Translations under genes and position numbers: made by a program
Source of the DNA: Phoebastria nigripes
Lineage: Eukaryota; Chordata; Aves; Procellariiformes; Diomedeidae
DNA: 64,000 nt
Assembly: GCA_035582835.1 (NCBI GenBank)
Contig: JAYKAV010000300.1
Location: forward strand, 447,675-511,674
Direction: 5' to 3'
The notes under the pieces: model-generated
Databases searched by the model: none
Told to the model about the DNA's origin: nothing
Seen by the model: only the letters and a program-made list of their open reading frames with translations
In this document: positions 1 through 13,200 of the stretch, one piece after another
Numbering within the stretch: the first letter of the stretch is position 1
How the letters are laid out: the number at the start of each line of letters is the position of its first letter

Positions 1-3000
1 TCCCTGGGTACTTTCAAGGTATTTCTCAAAGACAATGGTGGTTAACCCATTATCACCCCAATGGGACTGATTGTCATGTTGTCTACTCAGTCAAAAGCCT
101 CTAATGAGCTACAGGCACTAGATTCTAATTAGATACCCGCATAAACCTGTTGTCAGCTTATGTTTTTAGGTAATACATAAGCTTTAGTGGATGAAGGAGC
201 TTCCCTTCAGGGTCTGAATGTTTCCCACCTCAGTGGGTAAAGGCATTGTGCTTCACAGTGAGATAACACATTTTCCAGACTTAAGCCAGGCACGAGAACT
301 CTCTCTCTTGGCAGGTTTGGACCTGGCCCAAGAGCTATAACCTTCATTCTCAGCTGAACTGTTAATGGCTAGGGAAACTGTAAAGCTCATTGAAGTGCCA
401 TGCTGAATGATTCCCCTTCCCTTCCCTTCTCTATCTTTAAAGCCTTTGTGAACTCTGTCTATTTTGGAATTTGTAATTAAGTATTTTTATTACTTTCACT
501 GTAATACGGCTTCAGGTAAAGGTGACATTAAGGTAACTGCCTGATATCAGAGTTGTCAGTCTGGACAAGTTTAGCATTCTTGAACTGTGTATTGAGAAAC
601 TCTCCCGAGTATCCACATTGCACCAAAGGTACTGAGAAGCAGGCTGTGCTAGAATCCAGCTGAGTGGGGTGATGCCCTCCCATGACCAGCCATACCCCAG
701 GGAGCCATTTGGCAGGCAGCAAAAGTGGGGAGCATGTCTGAGCTGCAAGAGCCTCCAGAGGGAANGTGACATTCCCAGTGAGTAATGGCTTGTGATTTCA
801 GGAGCACTGGCAATATTTCACTGCTGTGTGTTCCAGGCTTCATCTTCACAATAGCNTTGGGTAGAAAGGTGATTGGTGTATGATAAAAAGTCATAAAAAA
901 AGGAAAAAACTTTTTCAGTCTTAAAGTATGCCCTAGTGATGAAGGAATTGTGTCATCTGACCTACTTGTGTGGAGAGGTTTGTGTTCTGGGTACACTTAC
1001 CTAGCAGGAAGTTTGGAGGAATTCCAGTGAAACTGGGAATGTTGTGCAACACGCGTGGCTATAGTTCCCCACCAGTTAGAAGATTGTTGTGTTTAAGCCA
1101 TAGATCTGGAGCAATTCCAGGCAATTTGATTTAAAGTAAACATCCTGGATGCAGTGTGTCAGATACTAGCACAATATTGTTTTAGTCTTTCTCATTTCTC
1201 CTGTGGGAATAATAATTCCATGAAGAAGGAAAGTGATCTAATGAGAGAATTAACTCAAGAGCTTGAACATTAAATTAATCACAGCTGTCTGAGAGGGGAA
1301 CCAAGGCAAACTCCACAGAGAGCTCACTGCATTTCCAAGGAAGGAGGCCAAAAGAATGCCAAGACTCGGATAGCAGTTGGTGATCAAAACAGAGGCAGGA
1401 GAGGTATGCTTTTAATAGCTAAAGGGAAGCAAAACAGTGCAGCAGAGTTTCCCCCCTCATTTCTCTGAGAAGTTAAATCTCAGTAGTAGGGGATCGCTGC
1501 AACTTTTTCTTGGAGATGTTGAAAGCTGCCAGATTGTTGGGGTCTGATTCTCACTGTGTCCTCACACTTATCTGAAGTACATGATTGATTTCATAGCTTG
1601 GCTCTTTTTTCAGTGTTGTCTGGAGTTCACACTGAATTAGATCTGCTCACTAAGGTGATTTTATCAAAGGTGCTGGTCTTTTTTTGCCAAAAAGGAAAAT
1701 GAGTTGTGCTTGAGCATTATCAGTCTTCAGGCACGTGGGACTTTTAGTCTTGCCATTAGTAAAGTTTGGCAATGTTTCAAATTGTAATCCAAATCCTAAT
1801 GTTTTTTGGACTCTTTACTTAACTCTTCTTGTCTAAATCACCGTGTTCCCTTGGATAATAAAGTACAGCAAACACACAACAGACCCATGAGCTGTCTAGA
1901 GCACATGGCATTTTTTTAAATAACTCCAAGTTATGCAAACCTTTTGAACAGAAAAAAGGAAGGAAAATAACCAGAAAATGTGCATAAATTCAGCTAATTT
2001 TATTCCCTTTACTTTATATAGTCATTAGATATATACCAGGAGCATGTTTGCTCTCCTAGAAGATACTGCGTTGGCAGAGCTTGTGAGCTGATTTCATTGA
2101 GAAGATGGATAGAGTTAAACTCTGCCTGATACCCACCACATTCCACTGTCTGTGCAGTGGGGTCATTCCAGAAGCAGCGCCTCCGTGGAATGTGAGATAC
2201 GTCACGAACTCTGTGAGTAACTGTTAGTAGGATGTCTGCAGGTCCTGCATCTGCTTGCTTTGTGAGTCAGGACATCCAGGGCTCTGCATACACTGAAGCC
2301 TTAAAAGATTAAAACTTCCACAGTGTAACATTTCAACTGTAAATGGCATAGGTTGCTACTACGCATCCTAGCTCCTTGGCTGCTCTGCTGTTCCCTTGCC
2401 ATGTATTTCCGTGGATGAATTTTTTCCTTGATTTACCTTTCCTCAGTGCAAGCATTTTTCATCTCCCTTTTCAGAATTTCACCTTTGAGGGCTTGGACTA
2501 GTTCTCTGGTTAGAAAGATTGTTTTTAGTCTAACCTTGTCCTTCAAAGTGCTTGCAAAATCTCTACTTCATTGTCTGAGTAAACAAAAGTGTTGACTAGA
2601 ATCAGAACAGACCCTTTGGGATTCCTAACAGAAGACCTGTCTGAGATTAATGACAACATACTCATAGTAATATTTTAATATATTTTTTAACCAGCTGTGC
2701 ACCCATGTTATGGTGATTTCGTTTGCACTTTGGTTTTCTCAGTTTGCTTATCAGAATGTTACATCAAATGTTATCAAAACCCTTAAAAAGCCATATTTCA
2801 TCTACAGCGTTCCCTTTTTCTGCAGGCTCNTTGTCTCTCAGCAAGGCAAATTAGCCTGTTTTGACATTATTTGTCTTAAATAATTTAACAATTATTATTT
2901 TTATAATTTAGTTATCCTTCAATGTGCATGGAAATGCATTGCTTAATAACTTGTTCTATTTTTTGGATGCTCAGGTTTTTGCAATATTTTATTTCATAAA

Positions 3001-3559
3001 ATCTCTTTTATAATTTTTGCATAATAACTTTTGTCCAAGGATCACCTTACGAAGCGCAACTACATTTGCAGTGTGAAATAAGGCTCCGAAACAGAACTTG
3101 TCCATGCTAGTCCTAGTTCTGCAATACTTGCAATGATCAGATAAGTCTCCTACTGACTCTCTCCCACTGACTCAGTTTGCTTCTCACTACTTATTTTCCT
3201 CTCAGGTATATTTTGAAGATTAATGAATATTTATAAAATGCTCTGAGTGAAACCTGCACATGAAAAATGTCATCATTACTGATGCTTATTATTTTTTAAA
3301 AAGGAAGCTATATTGCAATCAATATCCATGGAGAATTATGAACTATAAAAATAGAGTGAGGACCTTAAAAGTAGTACAGGAAATTGTGGCTGGCACAACT
3401 AAACTGAAGGTGAAAATAACTGAGTAACCTGATGAAGAAAGCCTTGCACTGGCACAAGATACAGTGGGCAAGTTTTGTTAATAATGCTTAGTATTGAAAT
3501 ATATGCAGGATGAAGTATTTGTACTACAGAAGGATGATGAAATCCTTTTCAGTCTGCAA
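1..3559. other. Downstream flank of RBP, no gene seen
   Basis: AT-rich non-coding sequence. Short open frames at 512-996 on the minus strand have no domain, no splice context and ambiguous bases. I recognise no exon or repeat. Confidence 0.7.
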
Positions 3560-5090
3560 GTAATTAAAGATGAGGTTCATCATCATAAGTAATATTAATA
3601 ATTTTAAAGCAGCAGGCTCAGATAACCTATATTAAAGAGCTCTAACAGAACTGTCAAGAGAGATGTCATTTGTAATAACTCCTGGCATTTCAGTGAAATT
3701 TCGGAAGACTCACAGTATTGTGCCAATGTTTAAGGAAAGAAAATTAAATAAACGGAGCAAGCAGGATGACCCAGCTAGCTATGTTATGGTTAACGTGACA
3801 CCAGTCCCAAGTAGCACAGTACAAAAGCTGATACTTAGCCAGGTAGTAAATACGTCAATAACTGGCAATAATTTTTATTTTTATCAACATTGTCTTGTTG
3901 ATAAATCCAATTTAATTTATTGATAAAGGTTGTAAGTCTGTTTCCTACAGATTAGTGTAGGAACATATTTCACAACATATTTCACAAAGCATTTGACCTA
4001 CCATTGTGACATTTTACTAAAGATCTTAGTTGAGTCTAGTGTCACTAAATACAGAGACATTTCAGTTGTCTGGGCCAGTGTGGGTCCAGAAGCAGGGCAT
4101 GTGCTTTTGAGCTGTGATGCATAGCAGGCACTTACCAAATCAGGTCAGCATTAGCTGGGGATGTCTGCAGTCATCAGTAACTTGGATCTTTCTTTTCCCT
4201 GGTTCACCTTCACGGTGTATTGTTGTAGTCTGATTTTTAGTGATTTGTGTTATTTTCAATTTTGCTTTATCTGAGTTATCCTAGCCTTTTTGTAAATGTA
4301 AAATCACCACTGATAGCATTTCTGAGTGACACAGAGATTGCCTAAGGTGTAAATTACTGTGAGTATAAAGCAGCTAGACAGAGCAAACAGTGGCTTAGGA
4401 AGGTTGGTCTATTCACATGAAGGTTTTGTAATACAACCACGTTCAAAGCAATAAGCCTAAGAGCTAAGATCACAGTTCACATCTCTGGGACCAGGGAGCT
4501 GTATAGTGGAAAAGAGTAACACCAAGAAAAAATGAGGAATTGTAACACGTGGACACTGGAGGCATGCAAATAATCAGAACAATGCTCTTGTAGACACAGG
4601 CAGTGCAATTAGGGAGAAGTGTGTAGAGAAGCAGGGACATGGTGCTCTCTCTGTAGGTCACCCTTAACACTGCCATGGAGTACAGCTTTGATTTGTACAC
4701 TTTAAGGGAGGATATTCATGACTGGAGAAGGTACAGAGAAGAACCCTAAGTATGATTTAAGGAGAGAGGGAATGTCTTATAATTACATATGTAAACTAAA
4801 TAGAGCTAAGATAGAGCTAATTGCTAAGAAGCAATTTCATCTAGTGTATATGCTGCTGAGCAGAAAAGCAATGCTGAATACTGAAGAACTCTTTAATACA
4901 ACAGGCTTTAGCAAAAAACAGTNGCTGAAAGCTGAAACAACAAATGTTAAATTAGGGATAATCGTTAACACTGAGGAAACAAATTATCAGGTGCATTGGA
5001 CAATTCTCCATTATTTGGAGTTTTAAATCAAGACTGAAAGTCTTTCTGGATGGTAACTTGTATTTGAATAAAACATATCTGGATCAATGA
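3560..5090 (+). mobile_element. Ancient CR1-type LINE fragment, sense
   Basis: This is a decayed CR1 retrotransposon reading left to right. Around 3713-3835 the translation VPMFKERKLNKRSKQDDPAS lines up with the VPIFKKGKKxDPxNYRPVSL block of CR1 reverse transcriptase. At 3986-3997 the codons read K-A-F-D, as in the YLDFxKAFD motif. From about 4715 the DNA follows the CR1 3' region (CATGACTGGAGAAGGTACAG), and near 4990-5050 it matches the terminal ATTCTCCAT...TTTAAATCAAGACTG...GTCTTTCTGGATG segment. Stops and indels show it is long dead. Related sequence may continue weakly to about 5300. The family match is from memory of amniote CR1 consensus sequences. Confidence 0.65.
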
Positions 5091-6933
5091 AAGAACGACC
5101 AAGAGGTGTGGGACAATTTCTATGCTAGGGACAACTGAGTAGTTCTTGACTTTTTGGCTTAGAAAAGAGATGACCTAGAGGAAATATGGTAGCCCTGAAA
5201 AATTATTGGGGTCACAAAAGAGTTAAATGGTTTGCTTAGGGCACATTATGAGTCAGTGGGAAAGTTATGAATAGGAGCAAAATGGTCTTGGTCCCTTAGC
5301 TGCTGTAGGATCCAGTGCTGTTCAAGAGCATGCAATAACTAGTCTCATGGGTCATCCTGAAAGGAAGCATGGAAGAATTGTTTGTTGAGAGTGGTCTCAA
5401 GAGTAATTTAGCCAGAGCAAAGAGAATAAAGTGGAATGGGAAGAGAAAGAGCAGAGACACAGCCAGAGACAATTGTGCTATACTTAACAAAGAACATGAA
5501 AGAAATCTTTGGTCATGGTGATATAGAAAAAATTTGGTGTTATGGCAGTGAGAGGGGATAATTAATTCTTGAATTTTGAGCACAGCAAAATAAAAAGCAG
5601 GAAAATTTCTGCTCTGATTCAGGTGCAATAAAGAAGGACAGAAGAGAATGGAGTTAGTGAAATAGGGGGAAAAAGGACTGTCAGAGCTTTACAGAAGACC
5701 AAATTCTTGTTCTTTCTTTTCAAACAGTAGAACTGACAAAATGAGTTAGCACGAAATACAGATGTGGCAAAGTATCATTCTAAAAACAATTCAGTGCTGG
5801 TAGGAATTAGTCAATTGCTAAATATACTGAGAAGCTGGTTGGAAGCAGAGCATGACCTAATGGGTCTAGCATTACTATTGCAGCTGTGTGAAACCATTCA
5901 AATAAATAAACAGCCCGGTGAAGAAAGTGTGCTGGATTTTTAAGATTCTCCTAGTTTAACAGGATGTGCCAAGTCATTGTTTTAACTGTGGGTCAGGTCC
6001 CTAAATGCTGTAAGGTGCCTAGCTCCATAGCAAGCACTGAGATGATGCTGATTTTCACAATTCACTAATCTGACCCCCCAAGTTAAATCCTTCTCATGGT
6101 TTCCCTGCTGATACCACTATGAAAGGCTGTACAGAATGGCACAGACCTGTCCACTCTACAGCAATGTCAGAGGGAGTATGGATGCATAACTGAAAGCAGG
6201 ATTTCATTCATCTTACCTGATGAGTCCCTCTTGGACTGGTGCAGATTTTGGTTTTACTTTGACTGTAACAGTGATGCTGGGAAGCAGAATTACTGATGGG
6301 AGAAACCTGATTGGGGCCCTCCCTGACATTTCCGTTTGTCAGAGATCATTCTCTTTGGAATCATTCAGCGGGATTAATTGCACTCAAAATTACGCTTCAA
6401 ATACNTATTGTAGGAGACTTTTGTACTGCTGTTGTTTAAGGTAAAAGCCCAGTGCAACAGACCGTGCATTCGGTATACTGGCAATATATGGATCCAGGGA
6501 TTTATCTAGTACACCACAATCCCCTGTTTTGCAAGAATGTTTTTGAGATACAAAATAAATATATTTTCAGTGGTCAGTAGCCAGGCTCACTGACCTATTT
6601 CTGCCTGCAGCATTTTTTCTTTACCTGAGCAGAGCCAGGCACACAGGAACTTGTGACAGGAGTGCTGTGTGCCTATGCTAATGAAGGGTTTGGGTTGAAG
6701 ATTTGGTGCATCACTGGCACGGCCTTCCAGAGGTCTCTAGTTCTCACTGTTCCACCTTAAGTCAGCAGGAGCTGCCTGGGTCTCTTCTCTTTGAAAGTCA
6801 GCCCCTACGTGTTACCTTCAGGCTTCTAGCTGTTCAGTTCAAGTCACAAGATCACACCTGTGCTAACCTGTCTGGGAGCTTTGTGATGCAGATGCAAAAA
6901 CATCAGAGAAAGATTAATATAACCAGCCATTGA
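5091..6933. other. Non-coding stretch between CR1 relic and RBP 3' end
   Basis: No exon, RNA gene or clear repeat recognised. Weak CR1-like words occur near 5160-5250. Open frames at 6220-6444 and 6703-6933 on the plus strand look random. Confidence 0.65.
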
Positions 6934-6939
6934 TTTATT
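6934..6939 (-). terminator. Polyadenylation signal AATAAA for RBP
   Basis: The plus strand reads tttatt, so the minus strand carries AATAAA about 97 bases past the RBP stop codon. This predicts a short 3' untranslated region. The cleavage site itself is not identified. Confidence 0.6.
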
Positions 6940-7035
6940 ATGTTCTAGGAAGTAAGGGATAAAGCAGGCTGGCGTGATGCCCTGAGCCCAGCCTCCATGA
7001 TGATTTCTCTTGTCCTGACATACATCCACCAGCAT

Positions 7036-7272
7036 TTATCTTGTCTTTTCCCCTTCTTCTCCCTTTAGTTTCTCAAACTTCAGGAGTTTCTTTTGGCAGG
7101 CATGCTCCTCGCTGCTGCTGATGCTGGAGCTTTCCTCTGAGCTTTCNGAGAGGAGATACTTGATTGCCATCATGTCCTTCTTGTTCATTTGCAAGCAGAG
7201 GCAGGAGGATTTGCTCACCTTAAATGACTCCCCCCACATATTCTGGCACATGTCAGTCCCATTTGCGTACAT
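7036..7272 (-). CDS. RBP: RBP last coding exon (flavin Trp, phosphoserine tail)
   Basis: After the acceptor TTTGACACACAG the exon opens with MYANGTDMCQNMWGESFKVS and encodes residues 161-238, ending in a TAA at 7038-7036. It holds the NGT sequon (Asn164), Trp173, cysteines 169, 184, 186 and 219, and a Ser/Glu cluster at 202-216. The one ambiguous base (7147) is a third codon position (TCN), so residue 202 is still serine. The C-terminus (KLKGEEGEKTR) is less like chicken than the rest. Confidence 0.96.
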   Translation of the reverse strand: MYANGTDMCQNMWGESFKVSKSSCLCLQMNKKDMMAIKYLLXESSEESSSISSSEEHACQKKLLKFEKLKGEEGEKTR

Positions 7273-10200
7273 CTGTGTGTCAAATAAGAAATGCATCAAT
7301 TAAATTTAAAAAGAATTGAGTTAAAAATCAATTTGTATTAAATTGATAAATATTTATAATGTTTTAAAAATTGGTACTAGATTATTAAAAAGCAGTCTGC
7401 AGACATCCACTGTCTTGCTGTGTGCCATGCTTCATCACTTCTGAGATATCTTAAAATGTTATCCAGTCCCACAACTGGCAAAAGAGATTTGGCTGTTGTG
7501 AGAGCAAGTGATTACACAAAGTGCAAAGTGATCAACAGCCAGCCCTTTGTTTCCACCCTGGGGCTGACAGCCCAGCTAGCTTTCTGGGTCTGACAGACCA
7601 AAGCTGTGTGTGAGAGCCTGTACAACTTGTAGCATGTCAGGACACTCTGACATGTCTCGGGATCTGAGTAGTGCTGAAAGTGCCAGACTGAGAGTTTTGA
7701 ATACGGGAATCTTTTTATCTACAGGCTAGAGACAGCCCAGTGGAGTCACAGCTCCGTGGGATCTCACTGTGCCTGCTGCAGTGTACATTATGACCAGGCA
7801 GGACCTCACAGACAAAGAGAAGGGACATAACTTAGAAACTGCTTGAAGAAAAGAAATTTTCTTCAGACCTCCGAAGTGTTGTGTCCAGTGGTGCAGCGGC
7901 CTTTCTGGCTCAAGAAATTGTAAACTGCAGCTTCTTGCATTCTCTGCAAGTGAATCTGTCCTGTTCTTGATAGTACATTGTTTTGTAATGCCTGTGTCAT
8001 AGGACCTGTACAATCACACAACAAAGATATTTCTTGCTTGCCAAGCTCACATTGTGACAACCTTATGTCTGCCCAGCTTGAGTTTGCCTAAAGAGTATTA
8101 GCTTAGGAGTTATCATGTCCAGCCACAGAGTGGGCAGGATATACACTTTATCTTGCCTGCATTTCTCCCATGTGTTTGTGGTTGAAGTTCAATCTTTCCT
8201 GTTTCTGTAAAGGAAGCTTTAGGTACTCCCAGAAGCAAAGCTAAGAATGAAGTTGGGGCTGGGAGTGATGGCAGGAGTAGAAGCCTTGGGAATTAAGGAG
8301 TGAGAGTGTTAATGACTGAAACAGCTGACTAGGCAGCAGAACTGCTGGGCTCCGTTACTGACTGGTTCACTTTGACCATGTCACCAGCATCTCTCTGAAG
8401 GAAGCTGTGTTTCATCTGTAATAGTACAAGCAGTCCTTGCTGATTCTTTAATCCTACAGTGTTTCTCTTAATGCTGTAATTTCTGGATGGTGTGCTGGTT
8501 TACCATCATCACCAGTTCATATCAAGANCTGACACTGAATCTCAGAGAAGGTGCCCTGTTTGTGGTTGGGAGATTTCTGCATGGAAGCTGCTCTGTGTGA
8601 AAAAAATTAATGACTACAGATTTAAGTCTATTATGTAGAATTGGGAATGGGCATCTGTAGTCCTGCAGCTTCTTCTGCTCCATCTATTTTCCACAACAAG
8701 TTCTTCTTATGAGATGTCTCCCTGTCTCCCCACATGCAAAACTATGTTGACCTATGCTGTGCAGGAAGGCAGATGAGAAGAAATCATAATCATCGCTTTT
8801 CCTTAGAAATCTGTCCTTTGTGAATAATACAGAGTGCATTCCAAATAGCCCCAAAGACTCTGTAGTCTGTAAAATAGCTTTTCAGTTCACGCCATCTCTA
8901 GCCAGGGCTCACTTCATGGACGCTGCAGTTGCTGGAGGAGGAGTGTGGAGGTTGACTAGTGCACTGGGAGCAATGCAGGGTCAGAAATTGAAAGGTTGCT
9001 GCNTCTAGTTCTCTCCTTGTGTTCTCAGGGCAGGCAGATCTTAGCTGTTTCTTTCCCACTATTCCTGTGCTTTTAAGCAGCATTAGACATTTTCTTCCAG
9101 CTCCTGTACAGTTCCTGGATTTCTACCCGCTCTTAGCTAATCATTCCAGAAAGTATTAAAAGCTGTCATGTGGGTTTTCTTAGGTCTGTATGCAAGAGAC
9201 ATGGCTACATCCTATTCTTATGTCCCACAGGTTCTGTAACATGTATTCATGCTCTTCTACTTGCTAAATTGGTAATTTTATTTTGACCTAACTCTGCTTA
9301 AAGATCAGAGCATAACCAGAATGCTGCAGCAAACAAACAGTGCACACAGCCCATTTACCAACTGTGTCCCTAAATTACTGCAAAGGATTCTGATTCTTCA
9401 GCTTCTTGGAAGATGTTCTAGTCTATCATTAACATTGCTTGGGGAGCACTCAGCTGGGAGAACAATGACAAAATGTGCCTCACTTTAGCCAGGCTAAAAC
9501 TGGCTATGATCCATTGTGCATTCTTAATATTCAGCATTTGTTCCATATTCAGCATTTGTTCCAAATAGTCCTTACAACCACTTGCATATGTCAAATGTAG
9601 GGCTGCTAATTGCTCCTCTGTATGGGCTGAGGGCATCAAAAGAAAATAAGCATCTGTCCACAGTGCTCTGACACTGGAGAACCCTTTGTGCTTCTGGGTA
9701 ACAGTAACTTTCTTTTCCATGAGTTGAGTCCAAACCAAGTGAGTCTAGTGTTTGTATATCATGTAATTTTCATATGGGAAATGTGTTTTTTTAATTTCTC
9801 TGAAGAAACTTCATCTTTATTCTTACTTACCATGCAAGCCTATTTTTGGTGAAAAACATGGGCAGTTTAGGGTGTGGTTCCATTTAGTTTAGGAATAGCT
9901 GCGCCTGGCTTCAAGTGATAAGACCTCTGGATTTGCTGCATGTTTTTCCCTGCAGATGGTATATTTTCTTTAAGAAATAAGTACAAGGGAATTCAAGGTT
10001 AAAAACTCCTATCTCTGGACCAGGTACAGTTTGAACAGGAACTGGAGATTATTTACAGAGATTATAATTTCATTTTTCACTTTTTCTGGAACTACTGATG
10101 ATTTAGCACATCTGGGAAACTAAGCTGTAAGTTTCCGCAGCCCATTTGTTTTTTGGCCACCTTCCTGAGCCTGATGATTAGTGTCCCTTTTGCAAGGCAG

Positions 10201-13200
10201 ACGGCAATCCTGCACTAACTGGACTGTGACTTCCACTTACATCAGTTGCTGAACTGACTTCTGGAAGTACATGCACTTGAATTCAAAACAATGAATCTGG
10301 GATCTCTGCACGCCTTACTACCAGTCCCTATGCACTACACTTAAATTTTGTTTACTTCTGCAATTTGGACAGTTTTCATGGACTCAGTGAAGTTCAACTG
10401 TTAAAAATATTCAAATAAATATAGCAGTTTTGAGCTGTATTATATTGCCTTGATGCTAAACTTACTTGAGTCACTAGAAAAAATCCTACCTGACTCTTGA
10501 AAGGTCTGTAGATCAGGTTCCAGGCAACCTTGGTCCTATAAATCTTGTCAGTTCTCATTTTATACACTTTTGCTTATAGAATTAGTTATTCCAACCATTA
10601 AACCTTCTCAGAAAAATGGGATGAGCTCTCAGAAAGTTTGTCAGTGCTGCTTTTTAACCATCAGAGTTATATAGAACAAAGTTAGCTCTGCCTAGCCATT
10701 GGCAGACACAATGGAGAACACACATCAGAGATATGATAGGTCTATGGAGAACAAAAGGGAGACAATTAGAAGAATGTCAGGACTTAGGGATTTGGAGGAT
10801 AGAGGACTTGAACATAACAAGGTAAAATAGAGAAAAGGGCAAAGATGCCTAATAGGCAATCCTTAGTGATTTGGGAACTTGCGTCCCAATTTAAAAANAG
10901 AGAGGTGTGTAAAGCCCCACATTATGTAAGAAAAAAAAAAAGAACTCTTAAGGCCATTTTTTCTGCTCCAGTTGATCAGGTTTTCTTACCTCACTGTATG
11001 GAATACATTTATTCTTACAGCGGTTTTCTCCACTTTCATCCCATTCCCAGTCCGTCAGCCAGTTATGAACACATGTGGAATCATCTTTGCAGGCTTCATA
11101 CCTTCATGGAGATTAGTGTGGAAGATACAGTTATTTCTCTCACTTTTTTTCAGTGGACTCAGTTTCAACTCAAAAAGTCTACGTGGGCTATGCTAGTAAC
11201 GTGGTATGGTTGCACAGTGCAGCTTAGCCACAGATCTTCAAGAAATTATCACATATCTTAGCTTGACACATACATAAACTCTGAGCTGGCCAGGAAGACC
11301 TAAATCCCAATGAAAACTAAACAGTTCACCCACTACATCTTATACTCACAGGCTCAAGTAAAGGGCTNATGTTCTGAGGAGCAGCACTCATTCAGGCAGT
11401 GTTTTCTGCTTGATTATGTTTGCTGATGTTACTGAGCGGAGGAAGTACTGTGTGGGAGGGAGTTTCAGGAATGCTGATGTTCAATATTGTGACAGAGCAC
11501 AGGTACACTAAGAGTGAACTGTCACTTGAGGGAGATGTGGGGAAGGTTTGTGTTTATGAATTAATATGGGAAAGGAAGAATGATATTTCCTGGGCAGGGG
11601 GTTGCTATGAGGAATGTTCACTGACAACAAAATCATATAAAGTAATAGGCTGTCAGCCTCAGAATGACATTTTAAAAGAAGTTAGACTTGAAGTGAAGGA
11701 GGAAAGATAAGAGTCTTGTAGGGTATAGGGTCTAAAATTTTAAATTTTAAGTTATTTTTAACTNGTAAGCAGTAATGTAAAAAAAAGCCTATAAATGGCC
11801 TGGAACGAGTACGGTATGCAACTGGCTGGTCTATGTGATGAGAGATCTCATGACTTAAAATTATCCTATGTCATTTCCTTCCTTCCACTTCTTTTTATGT
11901 TCTACTTTTTGGCTCATACCTTTCTTAAGGATCACTTTCTGCAAATCAGTTAACATCATCTTAAATTTAGTCTCAATGGCTTCAGGTGGACTATTCACAC
12001 CAGTAACTGAGAGTGCCAAAACCATGAGGCACAGCTTTCAAAAAGTTAGCATAGTTTAGCATGGTATTTATAATTAATGCCTTTGGACGTATTTTCTGTT
12101 TGTCATTTTTAATCTTCAGGGTCATGCTTCCAAAACTATTTTGATATCACGAGGGCTGCAGACTTACAATTTTAAATGAAATGTGAGGTTGTCACATGGT
12201 CACGGAACTACATGAACTAGACATTGCAGTACATTTGCACATGCAGAAAGGTAAGAACATGCACATCTGCAGAACCTTCACATAGGTTTTCTGGGCTTCT
12301 TGGAGGGAGAAACAGCAGTAACAGATGGAGGGTAACCAGGGCCTGAACTAAACAGGTCTGGGGCAGGAGACACATATTCTCAAATGTGTTCATCCATGAA
12401 TCTGCTGCCAGAGGTAGCAGCTCTGCTGGAAATANAGGCTGCAATTTGATAAACTAATACAATGTGACATTAATAGGCAGATCCTACCAGTTTGTGCCAT
12501 GACTGGATTTTGGACTAGGGACTATAAGAATAACTGGTTTGTTGTTTGTTAGCTGCTGTGTGTACCCTGACTGAGAAAGACACACAGAGATAACTCCCCA
12601 GTGACAGCTGTTTCTCTGATGCTAGTCACTTTGCCTGCTTGAAGGCACACCAGTTAGAAGCATCAATGCAAACTTTTTGTTAATCACCACCTATGAACTC
12701 TCCACATCCCAGCATCAGATTCAACAATTAGCCCTTGATTCTTCAAGCCATGTAGGCATGTCCTTTACTTTACATATGCACTTAAATTCATTGCTTTCCA
12801 GCAAAGTTGATCAATATCTACTGTAAGCTGCGTAATACTAGCACTTCCACTTAAAGCAGTTGTGCCCTTCCCTCAGTTGTCTTTTTTGGTTTCCTTTTTT
12901 ATTTGGCTAAGTATTTTTCAGTCTGGTGGGTTCTCAGACAGTGCTGCTGGCACATGGGTGGGGACAGGGTAGGGAAAAGAATGAGCAGCCCTTGGGGCTT
13001 AGGAGAGGGCAGCACTGCTTCTTTTGAAATTAGTGTGACCTTCAGTTATACTTTTCAAATTATGAATACGTATTTCAGAGTTTTACTGAACTGGGGCATT
13101 CACGCTATGCATCTGGTTTCCTCAGGAATCTGAATTAAATAAGTTTATTAAAATCTTTATATTTTTATTCACTATTGTCTGTTGAATTGTCAAACAAAAT

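Larger units (their letters stand above)
7273..10989 (-). other. RBP intron between the last two coding exons (3.7 kb)
   Basis: Contains a MIR-like relic (8345-8427) and an 18-base tandem duplication (9527-9562). The short open frames here have no family resemblance. Confidence 0.85.

Noticed and set aside
5980..6075. Possible ancient SINE (words such as GGTGCCTAGCTCC)
   Set aside because: Only scattered words resemble amniote repeats I know; not enough ordered matches to call.
9418..9738. 106-codon open frame on the minus strand in the RBP last intron
   Set aside because: No protein family resemblance. It contains an 18-base tandem duplication and lies inside a well-supported intron.
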